Shown here in pieces: positions 1 through 12,440 of a DNA stretch of 64,000 nt. Numbering within the stretch: position 1 is the stretch's first letter; each line of letters begins with the position of its first letter. This DNA is from Halocaridina rubra (Eukaryota; Arthropoda; Malacostraca; Decapoda; Atyidae): contig JAXCGZ010001922.1 in assembly GCA_037179515.1 (NCBI GenBank), forward strand, positions 45,001 to 109,000. The letters are read 5' to 3'. The position numbers and the translations under genes were made by a program. The notes under the pieces are model-generated. The model ran no database searches. It saw nothing but the letters and a program-made list of their open reading frames with translations, and was not told where the DNA came from.

Positions 1-2363
1 AGTATGTTTACTCCTAGATCTCTCTCATTTTCTGTCTCTTGAAGTTGTACTCCAGCCACCGAGTAGTCAAGCTTGGGCCTTCTTGCACTTGTACCCATTC
101 TCATTACCTTACATTTTGAGGTATTGAATTTCATTAGCCACTTTTCTGACCACTCATGCAGATTATTTAGATCCTCCTGAAGTTCTCTACCATTGTTCTC
201 GTTTTTTACTTTCTTCACAATCTTTGCATCATCTGCAAACATATTCATGAATGAATTTACAGACTCTGGTAGGTCATTTACATATACAAGGAACAAAAGT
301 GGCCCTAAAGCTGAACCCTGTGGAACTCCACTACTAACTCTTCTCCATTCAGACACTGAGTGTCTTACTCTAACCCTCTGTTCCCTTCCTTCTAAGTAAG
401 TTTTTATCCATTCCAAGACATTTCCACCTATTCTAGCCATTGATTGCAGCTTCCTAATAAGTCTCCCATGTGGAACAGTGTCAAACGCTTTCTGGAAGTC
501 TAGGAATATGCAATCTGCCCAGCCCTCTCTTTCCTGTAAGATTTGGCTTACCTCATCATAAAATTCTAATAAGTTTGTTACTGTTGATCTACCTTCTCTG
601 AAGCCATGTTGCCTCACTGACAAAAAGTTGAAGGATTCCAAGTGAAGAGAGATATGTTTCCTTAGTAGTTTCTCCATAACTTTGCAAACTATGCTGGTCA
701 AGGAAACTGGTCTATAGTTCAGAGCCGTATCCCTCCTTCCCTTTTTGAAGATAGGTATCACATTTGCTTGTTTCCAGCATCTTGGAATCTCCCCCGACTC
801 CAGTGACTCCTTAAATATGATACTTAGTGCCACTGATATTGTGTTTGCGCATTTTTTAAGCACATGAGGGGATATGTCATCAGGACCTGTAGCTTTATGA
901 ACATCTAAATCCATCAGCGCTTTGCATACCTCTGTGGCTGTAAGGTTGATGTTCTCTAATACCGGCCCTTGAGCTTCTATCACTGCAATCTGAGGGGGTG
1001 AGGTATTTTCTACTGTAAATACTGACTGAAACTCCTTGTTCAATTCTTTGCAGATCTCTTCGTCCGTCTCAGTGATGCTTCCATCCGCTCTCTTTAGCCT
1101 TAAAACCTGTTCTTTTACCTTCAGTTTTCCTCTGATAAAGCTGTGGAAAAGCTTGGGATTTTCTTTAGCCTTCCTGGTGATGTCCCTCTCATAATCTCTC
1201 TCTGCCTCTCTCCTTTTACTTAGGTAGTCATTTCTTGCTCTTTTGTAGGTTTGCCAGGCATTTATGTTTTTTCTCCTCCTATACCTTTTCCAGCATTTGT
1301 CTCTCCACTCCTTAGCTCTTTTACACCCATTATCGAACCATTTCTCTCTGGCATGAATTACACCTACTTTGGTGACAGGTATGCAGCAATCTACTATCTT
1401 CCCATATTTCTCACAAAAGATGTCATACATTTCTTGTACAGATTTGTTGTAAAATAAGGTTCTCCAGTCAATAACTGCAAAAAGCTCATTCATTTTGATG
1501 TAATCTCCTTTCCGATAGTTCCTCCTCATGTCCTCAGTGCCTCTACTCTCAGGAAGAATATCTTCAATGATATACTCCATCAACAACACACAGTGGTCAC
1601 TCTTTCCAATTGGTGGTTCATACTCAATATTTTCAATATCCAACACATTATCTGTGAACACTAGATCAAGTAGTGATGGCTCATCCCCACCCCTGGCTCT
1701 TGTTGGTTCCATTACATGTTGGTGTAGGAAATTCCCTTGTACGCAATCTAGGAATCTTGCCCCGAATGAGTCCTCACCACTGTGTGGGTCAAGATTTATC
1801 CAATCTATCTCTTTATGATTAAAGTCTCCCATAATCAAAATCCTACATTTTTTCTCCCGTGCCATGTTAACAACTGAGTTTATGACTTCAATAGTACCTA
1901 TATGACTTTCCTCATAAATTTCAAGCCTATTTTGGTTCCTTGGTGGGTTGTATACAACAGTTATTATAATGCTCTCTGACCCAGTATTTATGCGAGCAAC
2001 AAGAAATTCCCTGAACTCACTTTCTATAGCCAAGTTTATTTCTTCAACTTGAATCCTCTCACTTATGAGCAGTGCTATCCCTCCACCAGTCCTCTCACAT
2101 CTTTCAACCCTTAGTATTCTGAAGCCCTTAGGAAAAACTGTGACACTGTTTATGTCCTCACTCAACTTAGTCTCTGTAATTGCTACTATATCTGCCTTAC
2201 TGTTGTGAATCCTATCTTTTAATTCTACTGCCTTACCAGCTAATCCATCAGCATTTGTGTATAACAATCTTAATGAGGCCCCATCCCCTGATCTTCTGTC
2301 ATTATCTTCTTTATCTCCCCTTTGTCTGGAAGTATTCTGTAACGAAATTTTTTCTTCTCTTCT
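1..2363 (-). CDS. LINE ORF2: endonuclease-reverse transcriptase (partial, open to window edge)
   Basis: One continuous minus-strand frame without a stop from 2363 to position 3 (787 codons). Order of motifs: endonuclease start YTNADGLAGK (about 2260), MGDFNHKEIDW (about 1836-1802), the SDHC histidine motif (about 1600), then RT blocks FLDFQKAFDTVPHGRL (about 510-460), GVPQGSALGPLL (about 335-300) and the catalytic FADD box (239-228). The upstream boundary is a TGA at 2366-2364. No ATG lies in frame between that stop and the start of the endonuclease domain, and the frame overlaps ORF1 by 94 nt in the -1 frame. Expression by reinitiation, frameshift or a non-AUG start is inference. The thumb and C-terminal region lie outside the window. 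Confidence 0.9.
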
Positions 2364-3313
2364 TCATTTCTTTCATCATTTAACCTTCTTGCCTCTTGCA
2401 ACAAGTTTTTGATCTTTCCCATCTCTTCCTGTGTTCTGTATCGTCTAATGAACACTTCTTTGCATTCTTGAAGGTCTTTTAGACTTTTTTTTCTCAACAA
2501 TATTTCCCTACATGTTTCCCCTCTCTCAAAGGTTACTTTTGTTGGTCTCGGCTTTCCTTCCCTCGAATATTTACCTAGTTGGTGTATGTTTACAATATCC
2601 TCAGGACCACATACTACTCCAAGCTTTCTTATCAGGTCTACAACGCTAGCTTTATTTTCTTCAAGTCTCCCCTGCCATGTTGGCTCCTGGGATTCACTTA
2701 TGCCTGAGATTACCACTGTCTTCTCCTTATCAAGTGCCTGTCTGATGAGTGGGTTTGCCCTTTCCATCACAACGTCTTTCATTTTTTCGATTACTGTCTC
2801 TTTATAGTCAACTGTTTGTATGTTTTCCAGTGCCACCACCTTTACAGCCTCTTTTACTGCCACATTCCCCTTTAGTGCATCAGCAAAGGACGTTTTCATG
2901 GCATCATTTTCCATATTCAGCTCCTGGAACTCTTTTCTGAACTGTTCAATGTTTTCCTTAATCTGAACATTCCAAGCAGCAATCTCGTCTCTCTCAGAAG
3001 AGAGCAGTGAACTAACATCTAATTCCTTTAGGTTGTCATTCAGCTGTTTGTTTTTATCTTCTTGTTTAGAAATTCTAGATTCTAGTTGACTCTTTTCCCC
3101 TTCCAGCTTCTTTATTCTTTTTTCTAGTTCCTTTCTCTCCTGCCCTTGTGCTTTATTTGCCTCCTCCAAAGATCTTATTTGTTCTCTGAGTGTTTCATTC
3201 TCTTTCATTTCTCCATCCATATTCCGAATTTTATCATCAAGGCTTATAACCATTTCCTCTAACTTCTTGATTCTCTGTTTAAGTCCCCTGATGACTACCC
3301 CTTCTCCCGACAT
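2270..3313 (-). CDS. LINE ORF1 protein: coiled coil plus L1-type RNA-binding-like domain
   Basis: 347 codons, ATG at 3313, TAA at 2270. Residues about 8-105 are a long charged heptad coiled coil (LKQRIKKLEEM, KELEKRIKKLEGEKSQLESR), expected to trimerise. The C-terminal half (about 200-320) begins VVISGISESQEPTW and continues with a basic IHQLGKYSREGKPRPTKVTF stretch, resembling the RNA-binding region of L1/CR1 ORF1 proteins that coats the element RNA. I see no CCHC zinc knuckles. There are no internal stops or frameshifts. Function is inferred from architecture and position upstream of ORF2. Confidence 0.85.
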   Translation of the reverse strand: MSGEGVVIRGLKQRIKKLEEMVISLDDKIRNMDGEMKENETLREQIRSLEEANKAQGQERKELEKRIKKLEGEKSQLESRISKQEDKNKQLNDNLKELDVSSLLSSERDEIAAWNVQIKENIEQFRKEFQELNMENDAMKTSFADALKGNVAVKEAVKVVALENIQTVDYKETVIEKMKDVVMERANPLIRQALDKEKTVVISGISESQEPTWQGRLEENKASVVDLIRKLGVVCGPEDIVNIHQLGKYSREGKPRPTKVTFERGETCREILLRKKSLKDLQECKEVFIRRYRTQEEMGKIKNLLQEARRLNDERNEEEKKKFRYRILPDKGEIKKIMTEDQGMGPH

Positions 3314-3410
3314 TTTTATGTTCTCCCTCTCACAGAATATAGAAAGAAGACGAGAAAGAGGAAAAAAAGAAAAGAGAAAAACTTCTAATTTAGAAGTTTG
3401 TGTGTGTGTG

Positions 3411-3759
3411 TGTGTTGGAGTTCACCCTTCCTATTGTCATTCAATGGTGATGTCATTATTTGGATAGTGTTTGTTTCGTAGTTAGCTGTTGGTGGTTTGT
3501 CATTGAAGAGATATTTTTCCTAGTAAATAATTTATGTGACAGTGAATATTTAAGATATCATTTACTGACTCTAAAGTGGTATCTTTTAGAGACCTTTGCT
3601 TAAACGCAATGTGTTTTTCCAATTAGAGATTATAGAGTCCTTCTGGTAAAATATATCTTGACTCTAATAAATTTGCATAATAGAGTTCATATTCAGATCT
3701 TATTTGTTTTTTACTAGTATTATGCTGATTTTTATTGATCCAAAGGAGCTGGCTCTTGG

Positions 3760-3761
<2 letters not shown>
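3411..3761. other. unassigned spacer
   Basis: AT-rich sequence between the LINE leader and the first TA array. No open frame, repeat unit or RNA-like structure recognised. Confidence 0.5.

Positions 3762-4058
<297 letters not shown>

Positions 4059-4147
<89 letters not shown>
4059..4147. repeat. (TA)n microsatellite
   Basis: Pure TA tract following the short fold-back fragment. Confidence 0.98.
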
Positions 4148-4150
<3 letters not shown>

Positions 4151-4337
4151 TGTCTGTATGTCGGTGCTGATTAAAACCCAAGATAAGTGTATGTCGGTGC
4201 TGCTTCAAACCCAAGATGAATGGAATTGGTTGGTCACTAAAGAATCCTGCCTGAAATCTTTGAGCCAAAACTAAACACTAGTCTCTAAGTTGTTGATGAG
4301 AGACAGCGACCCTATGTAAATATTAGGATAAATGCTC

Positions 4338-4467
4338 AAGAAGAAGAAGAAGAAGAAGAAGAAGAAGAAGAAGAAGAAGAAGAAGAAGAAGAAGAAGAAG
4401 AAGAAGAAGAAGAAGAAGAAGAAGAAGAAGAAGAAGAAGAAGAAGAAGAAGAAGAAGAAGAAGAAGA
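4338..4467. repeat. (AAG)n microsatellite
   Basis: About 43 uninterrupted AAG triplets; a pure purine strand. Confidence 0.98.
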
Positions 4468-5932
4468 CTAAATATGTCCCTTAAATTATGTTATGCTGAA
4501 AAATATTTCTTTATGTACACCCAAACTGTCTTGGTTACACATGAAAAGGAAAATTAATTATATAAGTCAAGAGTTTTACGTTCTTTGTCTCTTGAAATTT
4601 TGTATAATATAAGTATAGATTATTTTAATTGTTTCAATTTACAGTATACAGCGGCTAAGAATAGCTAGTGTGTTTCAGTCATTTTTTATGAGTATGAAAA
4701 TATAATTTTACATTTAAGTATAATACTAAAACTTGAGGCTCATAATAAACTGGCCCCAGGTTTGTTCCTGGTCCGGAGTTGACTTAACTTCACTTTCTCA
4801 TGTCGTTACCGGTTAACCTGGGCAATTAACTGGATAGTCGATGATATCCTATAGGTTTACCTGATTATTCAACCATTCCCTGGAGATTACTGGGTCCACG
4901 TGATTAGAGAGGGACTTAGGCCCCAGCTATATGGTATGCATATTGTCGAGTTCTGTGTTATCACTGTCCCTTGCTTCTCCCTTTCATTGGAAACCTTTAG
5001 CCTTTATTTTACTAAATACCTACTTTGGCAATCAATTACCATAGGAATTTTAACAATAAAAATGTATTGATTAAACTCAAAGTCATACTTTGCATCCAAG
5101 ACCAATTGGCATGGGCGTTGCATTGCTTTTAGCTTGAGTAAGTAATAATGCACAATAAGTTCAACACAATGAATACTCAAATATCCACTTTTAAAGGCTC
5201 TTGTTTGGTGAAATTTAATCATACACTTCATGCAGAATGAATTTCTCACTCATTCAAAAACACGTTCCATGTGGAGCTCGGCTAAGCTAATGTATTCATC
5301 GTTATGACTTTACTTGATGGAAAACTTCCAAATACTGCAACTCATAAAAAGTTGGGGAGAGGTCACACTCTGACTTCTCTTTTTCATCTTGGGCTGCAAA
5401 AGGCTGTCTGATTCTCAGAGGATATTAGTGCTTTTCGAAACCCTTCTTTTATATTAATGTCTCCCACCCATGAGGACCCAGATTTAACTGCTTATAATAG
5501 CTTGATTATATTATGTTTTTGTCTAAGCCTCTTGGTGTAAACAAGAACACTGTACTGCCAAGTCTGCTAACTGAGTGAGTAAACTATGAGTTTGGTAAAT
5601 GATTAGATGGAGGAAAACTATTTTCTCGAATTGTTTAGTTTTAATTAAGACTAGAATACCTTCTTGAAGCTTTGAATTAATAGAAATAGATAGGTAAATA
5701 AATGAATAAACACAAATAAAGCCGTAAAGGTATAGGCCCAGTATGACCCCGGAATACGAACAAAGAACTGGATCATTGCCAATTTAACTCGAATTTGTAG
5801 CCAAGTTTAGCCTACGTTGCCTATCTTTGGATGATAATGAACTTATTCCTATGACCGGAATGGCTATAAAACTCCCAGAAAGAAGCAGCTCAGTAGCTAA
5901 ACCCGAGTTTCTGTTTATTTATTATTTATTTG
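4468..5932. other. unassigned non-coding sequence
   Basis: No credible exon, LINE or transposon motif found. The block 4735-4990 is less AT-rich than its surroundings and could be an old repeat, but no second copy was recognised in this window. Confidence 0.4.
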
Positions 5933-6124
5933 TGTGGTCGCCTTGGCCCGATGGTAGCTTACGCGATTCTGATTCGTCAGGCCGTTGGTGCGAGATCAGC
6001 CACGGTCTGAGGTTTTAAAGGGCACTTACTCAGGGTAACGTCGCAGACTTCCAAAACCAAATCCTTTAAAAAGGAGGCACCGCCCTAGCCCTTAGTAGAA
6101 AAGGGAGTCACTGACGTAAAACCG
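5933..6124 (+). mobile_element. tRNA-derived SINE, family 1
   Basis: The head has an A-box-like GATGGTAGCTTACGCG followed by GATTCGTCAGGCCG and CACGGTCTGAGG. The body (GGCACTTACTCAGGGTAACG ... GGAGGCACCGCCCTAGCCC ... AAAAGGGAGTC) is shared with the copies at 52895-53080 (+) and 63651-63843 (-). The three copies differ by many substitutions, so they are separate old insertions. Confidence 0.75.
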
Positions 6125-6530
6125 GATCATTTATTTATTTATTTTTGTTCGAACAGCATGTAGTAAAAATGCTTTTTGCACTGGTATATATTGTTTATTT
6201 CACATATTCAATACATATTGTTTCCTCATTTAACGGCATGTTAGAGAGACTTGGTATTGGCTAATTAGGCTAATGGTAAAACAGTCTATTAATATAGACC
6301 ATTTAGCCCTCATTGCACTGTAGACCTTAATGATGACCTCACATAAGCTGAATCTCTTATCAGGTCTTTTATGGAAGATAGAATGGTTCATCTCGTCTGT
6401 ATAATAACAAAGCACGAATTTGTATCTCATCAATGGTCTGCTAATTTCCATGACATCATGAAACCTCCTTATACGCTAAGTTTCAAGAATAAGGAGGGGC
6501 AGTTTCTGAGATTCCCAAATGATTGTTTTG
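6125..6530. other. unassigned spacer with (ATTT)n start
   Basis: Begins with a short ATTT run that may be the SINE tail. The rest is AT-rich with no recognised feature. Confidence 0.4.
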
Positions 6531-6988
6531 TGTGTATGTGATTACCTAATTGTGATTACCTAATTGTGTTTACGGGAAAGAGCCCAAAGCTCGTATCTTC
6601 CCGTCTCCTCATCGGTTCCATTTTATACTTAGTGATACTTATTATACCTGTCCTTAAAACTATGGATTGAGATAGCATTAACTACCTCCTCGCTTAGCCA
6701 ATTCCAATTATCAACTACTCTTACACTGAAAAAGTATTTCCTTACGTCCTGCAAAGAAGTTTTCTTACGAAGCTTCAAACTATGACCTCTAGTTCTAGAG
6801 CCAGCCATATCAAAATGTCGATCTCTATCCACTCTATCATAAGCATGAAGGAATTTAAAGACTGTTACCATATCCCCCTCAATCTTCTAGTTTCGAGTGA
6901 TGGTAAGTCTAATTCCCTCAGCCTCTCATCATAACTGAGATTACGTATTTCTAGCACCAGTTTCGTGGCATGTCTTTGAACTTTTTCA
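6531..6988 (-). mobile_element. CR1-like LINE 3' fragment, copy B
   Basis: Starts with two tail repeats (GATTACCTAATTGT) and reads leftward-encoded C-terminal residues such as DRHFDMAGSRTRGHSLKLRKK and NWNWLSEEVVNAISIHSF. It is 5'-truncated at about 6988, where a (TG)n run begins. It belongs to the same family as copy A; only the last ~140 codons of ORF2 remain, and the frame is broken near 6885. Confidence 0.85.
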
Positions 6989-7006
6989 ATGTGTGTGTGT
7001 GTGTGT

Positions 7007-7600
7007 ATACATATTTACCATATTGTATTTGCCTATTTGTCCTTACTGGGGAGAGCCCTTTGCTTCGTATCTACCCGTCTCCTGATAGGTTTGATTTTCT
7101 GATACTCTTCGTATGCTTCTAGAACTAATGAAGGTAATTAGCGTTTACTGTTACATCGCTTACCAAAGTCCATTATCGTCTGTTTTTGCACTGAAAGAGT
7201 ACTTCCTTACATCCTGCAAAGAAGCCATCTTACAAATTTTCAAACTATTACCTCTAATTATAGAGTCACTCATATAAAAATATCGTTCCCTCCCCGCTCT
7301 GCCAAAACCATGAGGGCATTAAAAAAAAAAAAGTTAACATATCCCCCCAGCTTTATTGTAGCTTCAGTTGATAGTAAATTAACTCCCTCAGCCTTCCCTT
7401 ATTACTGGGATTACGAATCACTGTCACAAGTTCCTGGAATAACTGGACTTTCTCCACTTTATTTGTAGGGATTTTTCAAGAGTGGAGTCCAAAAAGGCGC
7501 TACTTATTCAAGCTTAGGCCTCACTAAAGTCACTTTAATATATCTGAACATTTCCATATCCATGTGCCTGAAGGTCACCCATATATTTGCCAAGGGTGCC
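7007..7600 (-). mobile_element. older CR1-like LINE 3' fragment
   Basis: Aligns by eye with the same ORF2 C-terminal region as copy B (GGGGAGAGCCC near 7050, the ATCTGAACATTTCC/CAGGCACATGG block near 7550-7575), but with many substitutions and a poly-A interruption at 7321. It is a diverged, fully decayed copy directly adjacent to copy B. Confidence 0.65.
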
Positions 7601-7858
7601 CAAATAAGGTGCGATTTGGCATGAGACCAGCGGACAGATCTGGTTGGATCCTACAAGACTGGATCGTCTTTGGGCTAATTATGGTCTGCCTTTACGACTG
7701 ATGGTTGATAGATGGCGACCAAGCAATGTTTGGCTCCAAATCCGCATACTTAGCCTGTTCAGAACGGATCACACGGTGGGTGTGGTGATTGTATCAGTTT
7801 CGTCACTGACAGCATCGTGAGATGAGCACGTGCATGGAGTGCTAATTTGCAGACAAGC

Positions 7859-9900
7859 AGTTTTGGTGTAATTCATGCCAGAGAGAAATGGTTCGATAAT
7901 GAGTGTAAAAGAGCTAAGGAGTGGAGAGACAAATACTGGAAAAGGCATAGGAGAAGAAAAAATATAAATGCCTGACAGACCCACAAAAGAGCAAGATATG
8001 ATTACCTAAATAAAAGAAGAGAGGCAGAGAGAGACTATGAAAAGGACATCGCCAGGAAGGCTAAAGGAAATCTCAAACTTTTCCACAGCTTTATTAGAGG
8101 AAAACTGAAGGTAAAAGAACAGGTTTTAAAGTTTAAGAGAGCAGATGGAAGCATCACTGAGATAGATGAGGAGATCTGCAAATAAATGAACAAGGAGTTT
8201 CAGTCATTATTTACAGTAGAAATACCCCACCCCCTCAGATTGCAGAGATAGAATCTCATGGACCGGTATTAGATAGAAGCTCATAGGCCGGTTTTAGAGA
8301 ACATCATCCTTTCAGCCACAGAGGTATGCTAAGTGTTGATGGAGTTAGATGTCCATATGTCCCCTCATGTACTTAAAAAATGCGCAAATTCAATATCAGC
8401 AGCGCTAAGTATCAAATTTAAAAATTCGCCGGAGTTAGGGGAGATTCCAAGATGCTGGAAACAAGCAAACGTGATACCTGTCTTCAAAAAGTTAAGGAGG
8501 GATACGGCTCTAAACCATAGTCCAGTTTCCTTGACCAGCATATTTTGCAAAGTTATGGAGAAACTACTAAGGAAACATATCTCCCTTAACTTGGAATCCT
8601 TCAACATTTTGTCAGTGAGACAACATGGTTTCAGAGAAGATAGATCAACAGTAACAAACTTATCAGAATTTTATAATGAGGTAAGCCGAATCTCACAGGA
8701 AAGAGAGGGCTGGGCAGATTGCATATTCTTAGACTTCCAGAAAGCATTTGACAATGTACCCACACGGGAGACTTACTAAGAAGCTGCAAGCAATGGCAAG
8801 AATAGGTGGAAATGTCTTGAAATGGATAAAAGCATACTTAGAAGGCAAGGAACAGAGGGTTAGAGTAAGATACTCAGTGAGTGACTGGAGAAGAGTTAGT
8901 AGTGAAGTTCCACAGGGTTCAGTTTTTGGGTCACTTTTGTTCCTTGTATATGTAAATGACCTACCAGAGTCTGTAAATTTATTCATGAATATGTTTGCAG
9001 ATGAGGCAAAGATTGTGAAGAAAGTAAGAACGAGAACAATGGTAGAGAACTTCAGGAAGATCTAAATAGTCTGCATAAGTTGTCAGGAAAGTGGCCAATG
9101 AAATTCAGTACTTCAGAATGTGAGGTAATAAGATTGGGTACAAGTGAAAGAAAACCCAAGCTTGACTACTCGGTGGCAGGAACAGAACTTCAAGAGACAG
9201 AGAATGAAAAAGATCTAGGAGTAAACATACTGGCAGATATGTCTCCAGAAATGCATATAAATGACATGGTAAGGCCAGTATATGCTTTCTTAGCAAATTT
9301 AAGGGTAGCCTTCAGGCACAATGACAAGGAAATGTTCAGAAATATTTATGTAACCTGTGTGAGGCCAAAGCTTCAATATGCAGCCCCCTTATGGAATCCA
9401 CACTTGAAAAAGCACGTAACTAAGCTTGAAAAAGTTCAAAAACATGCCACGAAACTGGTGCTAGAAATACGCAATCTCTGTTATGATGAGAGGCTGAGGG
9501 AATTAGACTTACCATTACTCGAAGCTAGAAGGTTGATGGGGGGATATGGTGACAGTTTTTAAATTCCTTCATGCTTATGACAGAGTGGATAGGGATCGAT
9601 ATTTTGATATGACTGGCACTAGAACTAGAGGTCATAGTTTGAAGCTTCGTAAGAAAACTTGTTTGCAGGATGTAAGGAAGTACTTTTTTCGTGTAAGAGT
9701 AGTTGATGATTGGAAGTCGCTATGCGAGGAGGTAGATAATGCTAACTCAATTCACAGTTTTAAGGATAAGTATAAGCATTACTAAGTACAAAATGGAACC
9801 GATGAGGAGGCGGGAAATTACGAGCTTTGGACTCTTTCCCGTAAGCACAATTAGGTCATTACAATTTGGTAATTACACACACACACACACACACACACAC
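7859..9900 (+). mobile_element. CR1-like LINE, copy C (5'-truncated, decayed)
   Basis: Begins inside ORF2 at the linker between endonuclease and RT (CATGCCAGAGAGAAATGGTT) and runs to the family tail near 9860, followed by (AC)n at about 9878-9900. Several frameshifts and stops split the frame (blocks at 8333-8779, 8748-9065, 9080-9562 and 9546-9785). The catalytic FADD box reads FADE here (about 8996-9007), so the second metal-binding aspartate is lost. Not capable of autonomous transposition. Confidence 0.88.
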
Positions 9901-11625
9901 ATCACTGAGGCGGATGAAGAGATCTGCAAAGAATTGAACAAGGAGTTTCAGTCATGATTTACAGTAGAAAATACCCCACCCCCTCAGATTGCAGTGATAG
10001 AAGCTCAAGGGCCGGTATTAGAGAACATCAACCTTACAGCCACAGAGGTATGCAAAGCGCTAATGGATTTAAATGTTCATAAAGCTACAGGTCCTGATGA
10101 CATATCCCCTCATGTGCTTAAAAAATGCGCAAACACAATATCAGTGGCACTAAGTATCATATTTAAGGAGTCACTGGAGTCGGGGGAGATTCCAAGATGC
10201 TGGAAACAAGCAAATGTGATACTTATCTTCAAAAAGGGAAGGAGGGATACGGCTCTGAACTATAGACCAGTTTCTTTGACCAGCATAGTTTGCAAAGTTA
10301 TGGAGAAACTACTAAGGAAACATATCTCTCTTCACTTGGAATCCTTCAACTTTTTGTCAGTGAGGCAACATGGCTTCAGAGAAGGTAGATCAACAGTAAC
10401 AAACTTATTAGAATTTTATGATGAGGTAAGCCTAATCTTACAGGAAAGAGAGGGCTGGGCAGATTGCATATTCCTAGACTTCCAGAAAGCGTTTGACACT
10501 GTTCCACATGGGAGACTTATTATGAAGCTGCAATCAATGGCTAGAATAGGTGGAAATGTTTTGGAATGGATAAAAACTTACTTAGAAGGAAGGGAACAGA
10601 GGGTTAGAGTAAGACACTCAGTGTCTGAATGGAGAAGAGTTAGTAGTGGAGTTCCACAGGGTTCAGTGTTAGGGACACTTTTGTTCCCTGTATATGTAAA
10701 TGACCTACCAGAGTCTGTAAATTCATTCATGAATATGTTTGCAGATGATGCAAAGATTGTGAAGAAAGTAAAAAACGAGAACAATGGTAGAGAACTTCAG
10801 GAGGATCTAAATAATCTGCATGAGTGGTCAGAAAAGTGGCTAATGAAATTCAATACTTCAAAATGTAAGGTAATGAGAATGGGTACAAATGCAAGAAGGC
10901 CCAAGCTTGACTACTTGGTGGCTGGAGTACAACTTCAAGAGACAGAAAATGAGAGAGATCTAGGAGTAAACATACTGGCAGATTTGTCTCCAGAAATACA
11001 TATAAATGGCAGAGCAAGGGCAGCATATGCATTCTTATCAAATGTAAGGGTAGCCTTCAGGCACATGGACAAGGAAATGTTCAGAAATATTTATGTAACC
11101 TATGTGAGGCCAAAACTCGAATATGCAGCCCCCTTTTGGAATCCGCACTTGAAAAAGCACATAGCTAAGCTTGAAAAAGTTCAAAGACATGCCACGAAAC
11201 TGGTGCCAGAAATACGCAATCTCAGTTATGATGAGAGGCCGAGGGAATTAGACTTACCATCACTCGAAGCTAGAAGAGTGAGGGGGGATATGGTGACAGT
11301 CTTTAAATTCCTTCATGGTTATGATAGAGTGGATAGGGATCGATATTTTGATATGGCTGGCTCTAGAACTAGAGGTGATAGTTTGAAGCTTCGTAAGAAA
11401 AGTGCTTTGCAGGATGTAAGGAAATACTTTTTCAGTGTAAGAGTAGTTGATAATTGGAATTGGCTAAGCGAGGAGGTAGTTAATGCTATCTCAATCCATA
11501 GTTTTAAGGACAGGTATGATAAGTATGACTAAGTATAAAATGGAACCGATGAGGAGACGGGAAGATACGAGCTTTGGGCTCTTTCCCGTAAACACAATTA
11601 GGTAATCACAATTAGGTAATCACAC
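9901..11625 (+). mobile_element. CR1-like LINE, copy D (5'-truncated)
   Basis: Starts abruptly after the (AC)n tail of copy C, within the RT linker (ATCACTGAGGCGGATGAAGAG), and ends with two AATTAGGTAATCACA tail units, then C-rich (CACACC)n and a TA array. Head-to-tail arrangement with copy C, same strand. Confidence 0.9.
9994..11532 (+). pseudogene. reverse transcriptase domain fragment of LINE copy D
   Basis: 512-codon open frame holding the entire RT domain and C-terminus: RT motifs KATGPDDISPHVLK, FLDFQKAFDTVPHGRL, GVPQGSVLGTLLFPVY and FADD at 10738-10749, then the C-terminal FKFLHGYDRVDRDRYFDM block, ending at TAA. The endonuclease half is missing, and an in-frame TGA upstream (near 9955, CAGTCATGA where other copies read CAGTCAGTA) separates it from the 5' remnant. 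An open RT with no endonuclease and no promoter is a dead-on-arrival copy. Confidence 0.85.
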
Positions 11626-11644
11626 ACACCCACACACACCCACA

Positions 11645-11753
<109 letters not shown>

Positions 11754-11759
11754 AAAAAA

Positions 11760-12440
11760 CTGGGGGTTCTGTTTCGTTCTCGTCATTACTTTTCCTCTAT
11801 ACAGTTACTTAAAATCTATAAAGGTCTTATCCGACCCTGCTTAGAATACTGCTCACACATCTGGGGTGCGTCTTTTATACTTATCTCATTTATAGGGTTG
11901 AATCTAAGGCAGTCAGACTCATTAATGATCCTTCTCTTACTTCTAATCTGGATCATCTCTCTCTTCCCCGGAAGGTATCATCCCTCTCTCTTTTCTATTG
12001 CTACTACTTTCATCGCTGCTCTGATGAGTTGGCGAGTTGAATCTCTCTCTCACTGCCAATGCTACGTAACACTCACCAAGCGGCCTCATCTCACAGGTAC
12101 TGTGTGGAGATTTGTAACTCTGGGATTGGTCGGTGCAGTGACTGCTTCTTACCATCTACATCCAGACTCTGGGACTCTCTTCTTCCTTCTGTCTTTCCAA
12201 ATTCTGATGACCTATCTTCTTTCAAAAAGCGGATCTATCGTCATCTCAGGGCCTAATCCTCCATATCTCTATGTCCTCTGTACTTTGACTATTTTTTCTG
12301 TTTGTCGTTTTCTTTTGTCTATCATTACCTCATCTCTGCCTTGCCCTTAACCTTTTTCTTTTTTTTGTCTTGGTGTTTTTTCGTGCCCGGGCCTTTATTG
12401 ATGAGGGCATTTTTGTCTGTCCCGGTGTCACACATAAAAA
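11760..12440 (+). mobile_element. 3' fragment of a different jockey/CR1-group LINE
   Basis: Broken frames encode a reverse-transcriptase C-terminal region: [15 protein letters not shown] (about 11827-11871), AVRLINDP, DHLSLPRKVSSLSLF, then CNSGIGRCSDCFLPS and SRLWDSLLPSVFP ending FKKRIYRHLRA with TAA near 12256. A 3' UTR follows with TCGTGCCCGGGCC ... TGTCCCGGTGTCACA and an A-rich end. It is unlike the CR1 family of copies A-F. Several frameshifts make it inactive. Its 3' tail resembles the short repeats at 13960, 14500, 26471, 41820 and 52113. Confidence 0.75.

Larger units (their letters stand above)
1..3410 (-). mobile_element. CR1-like non-LTR retrotransposon, copy A (3' end beyond window)
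   Basis: Reads right to left: a short 5' leader (about 3410-3314), ORF1 (3313-2270), then ORF2 running off the left edge. ORF2 carries apurinic-type endonuclease and reverse transcriptase motifs, and its C-terminal part matches the other copies in this window (7859, 9901, 49263, 60721), which end in AATTAGGTAATCAC-type tails. It is the only copy here with ORF1 and with an undamaged ORF2, so it is probably the youngest. The leader includes a (TG)n run and a 9-bp hairpin (aaacttcta/tagaagttt, near 3379-3399). The exact 5' end is uncertain. Confidence 0.9.

Noticed and set aside
578..784. Open frames antisense to LINE copies (also 10578-10784 and 49928-50254)
   Set aside because: They mirror the RT coding strand in each copy and have no independent support.
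7601..7858. Possible gene fragment between two LINE copies
   Set aside because: No frame, motif or repeat could be supported; left unannotated.
12021..12060. Hammerhead ribozyme core (CTGATGAG)
   Set aside because: The motif lies in LINE coding sequence (SDELAS) and lacks the GAAA and flanking stems.
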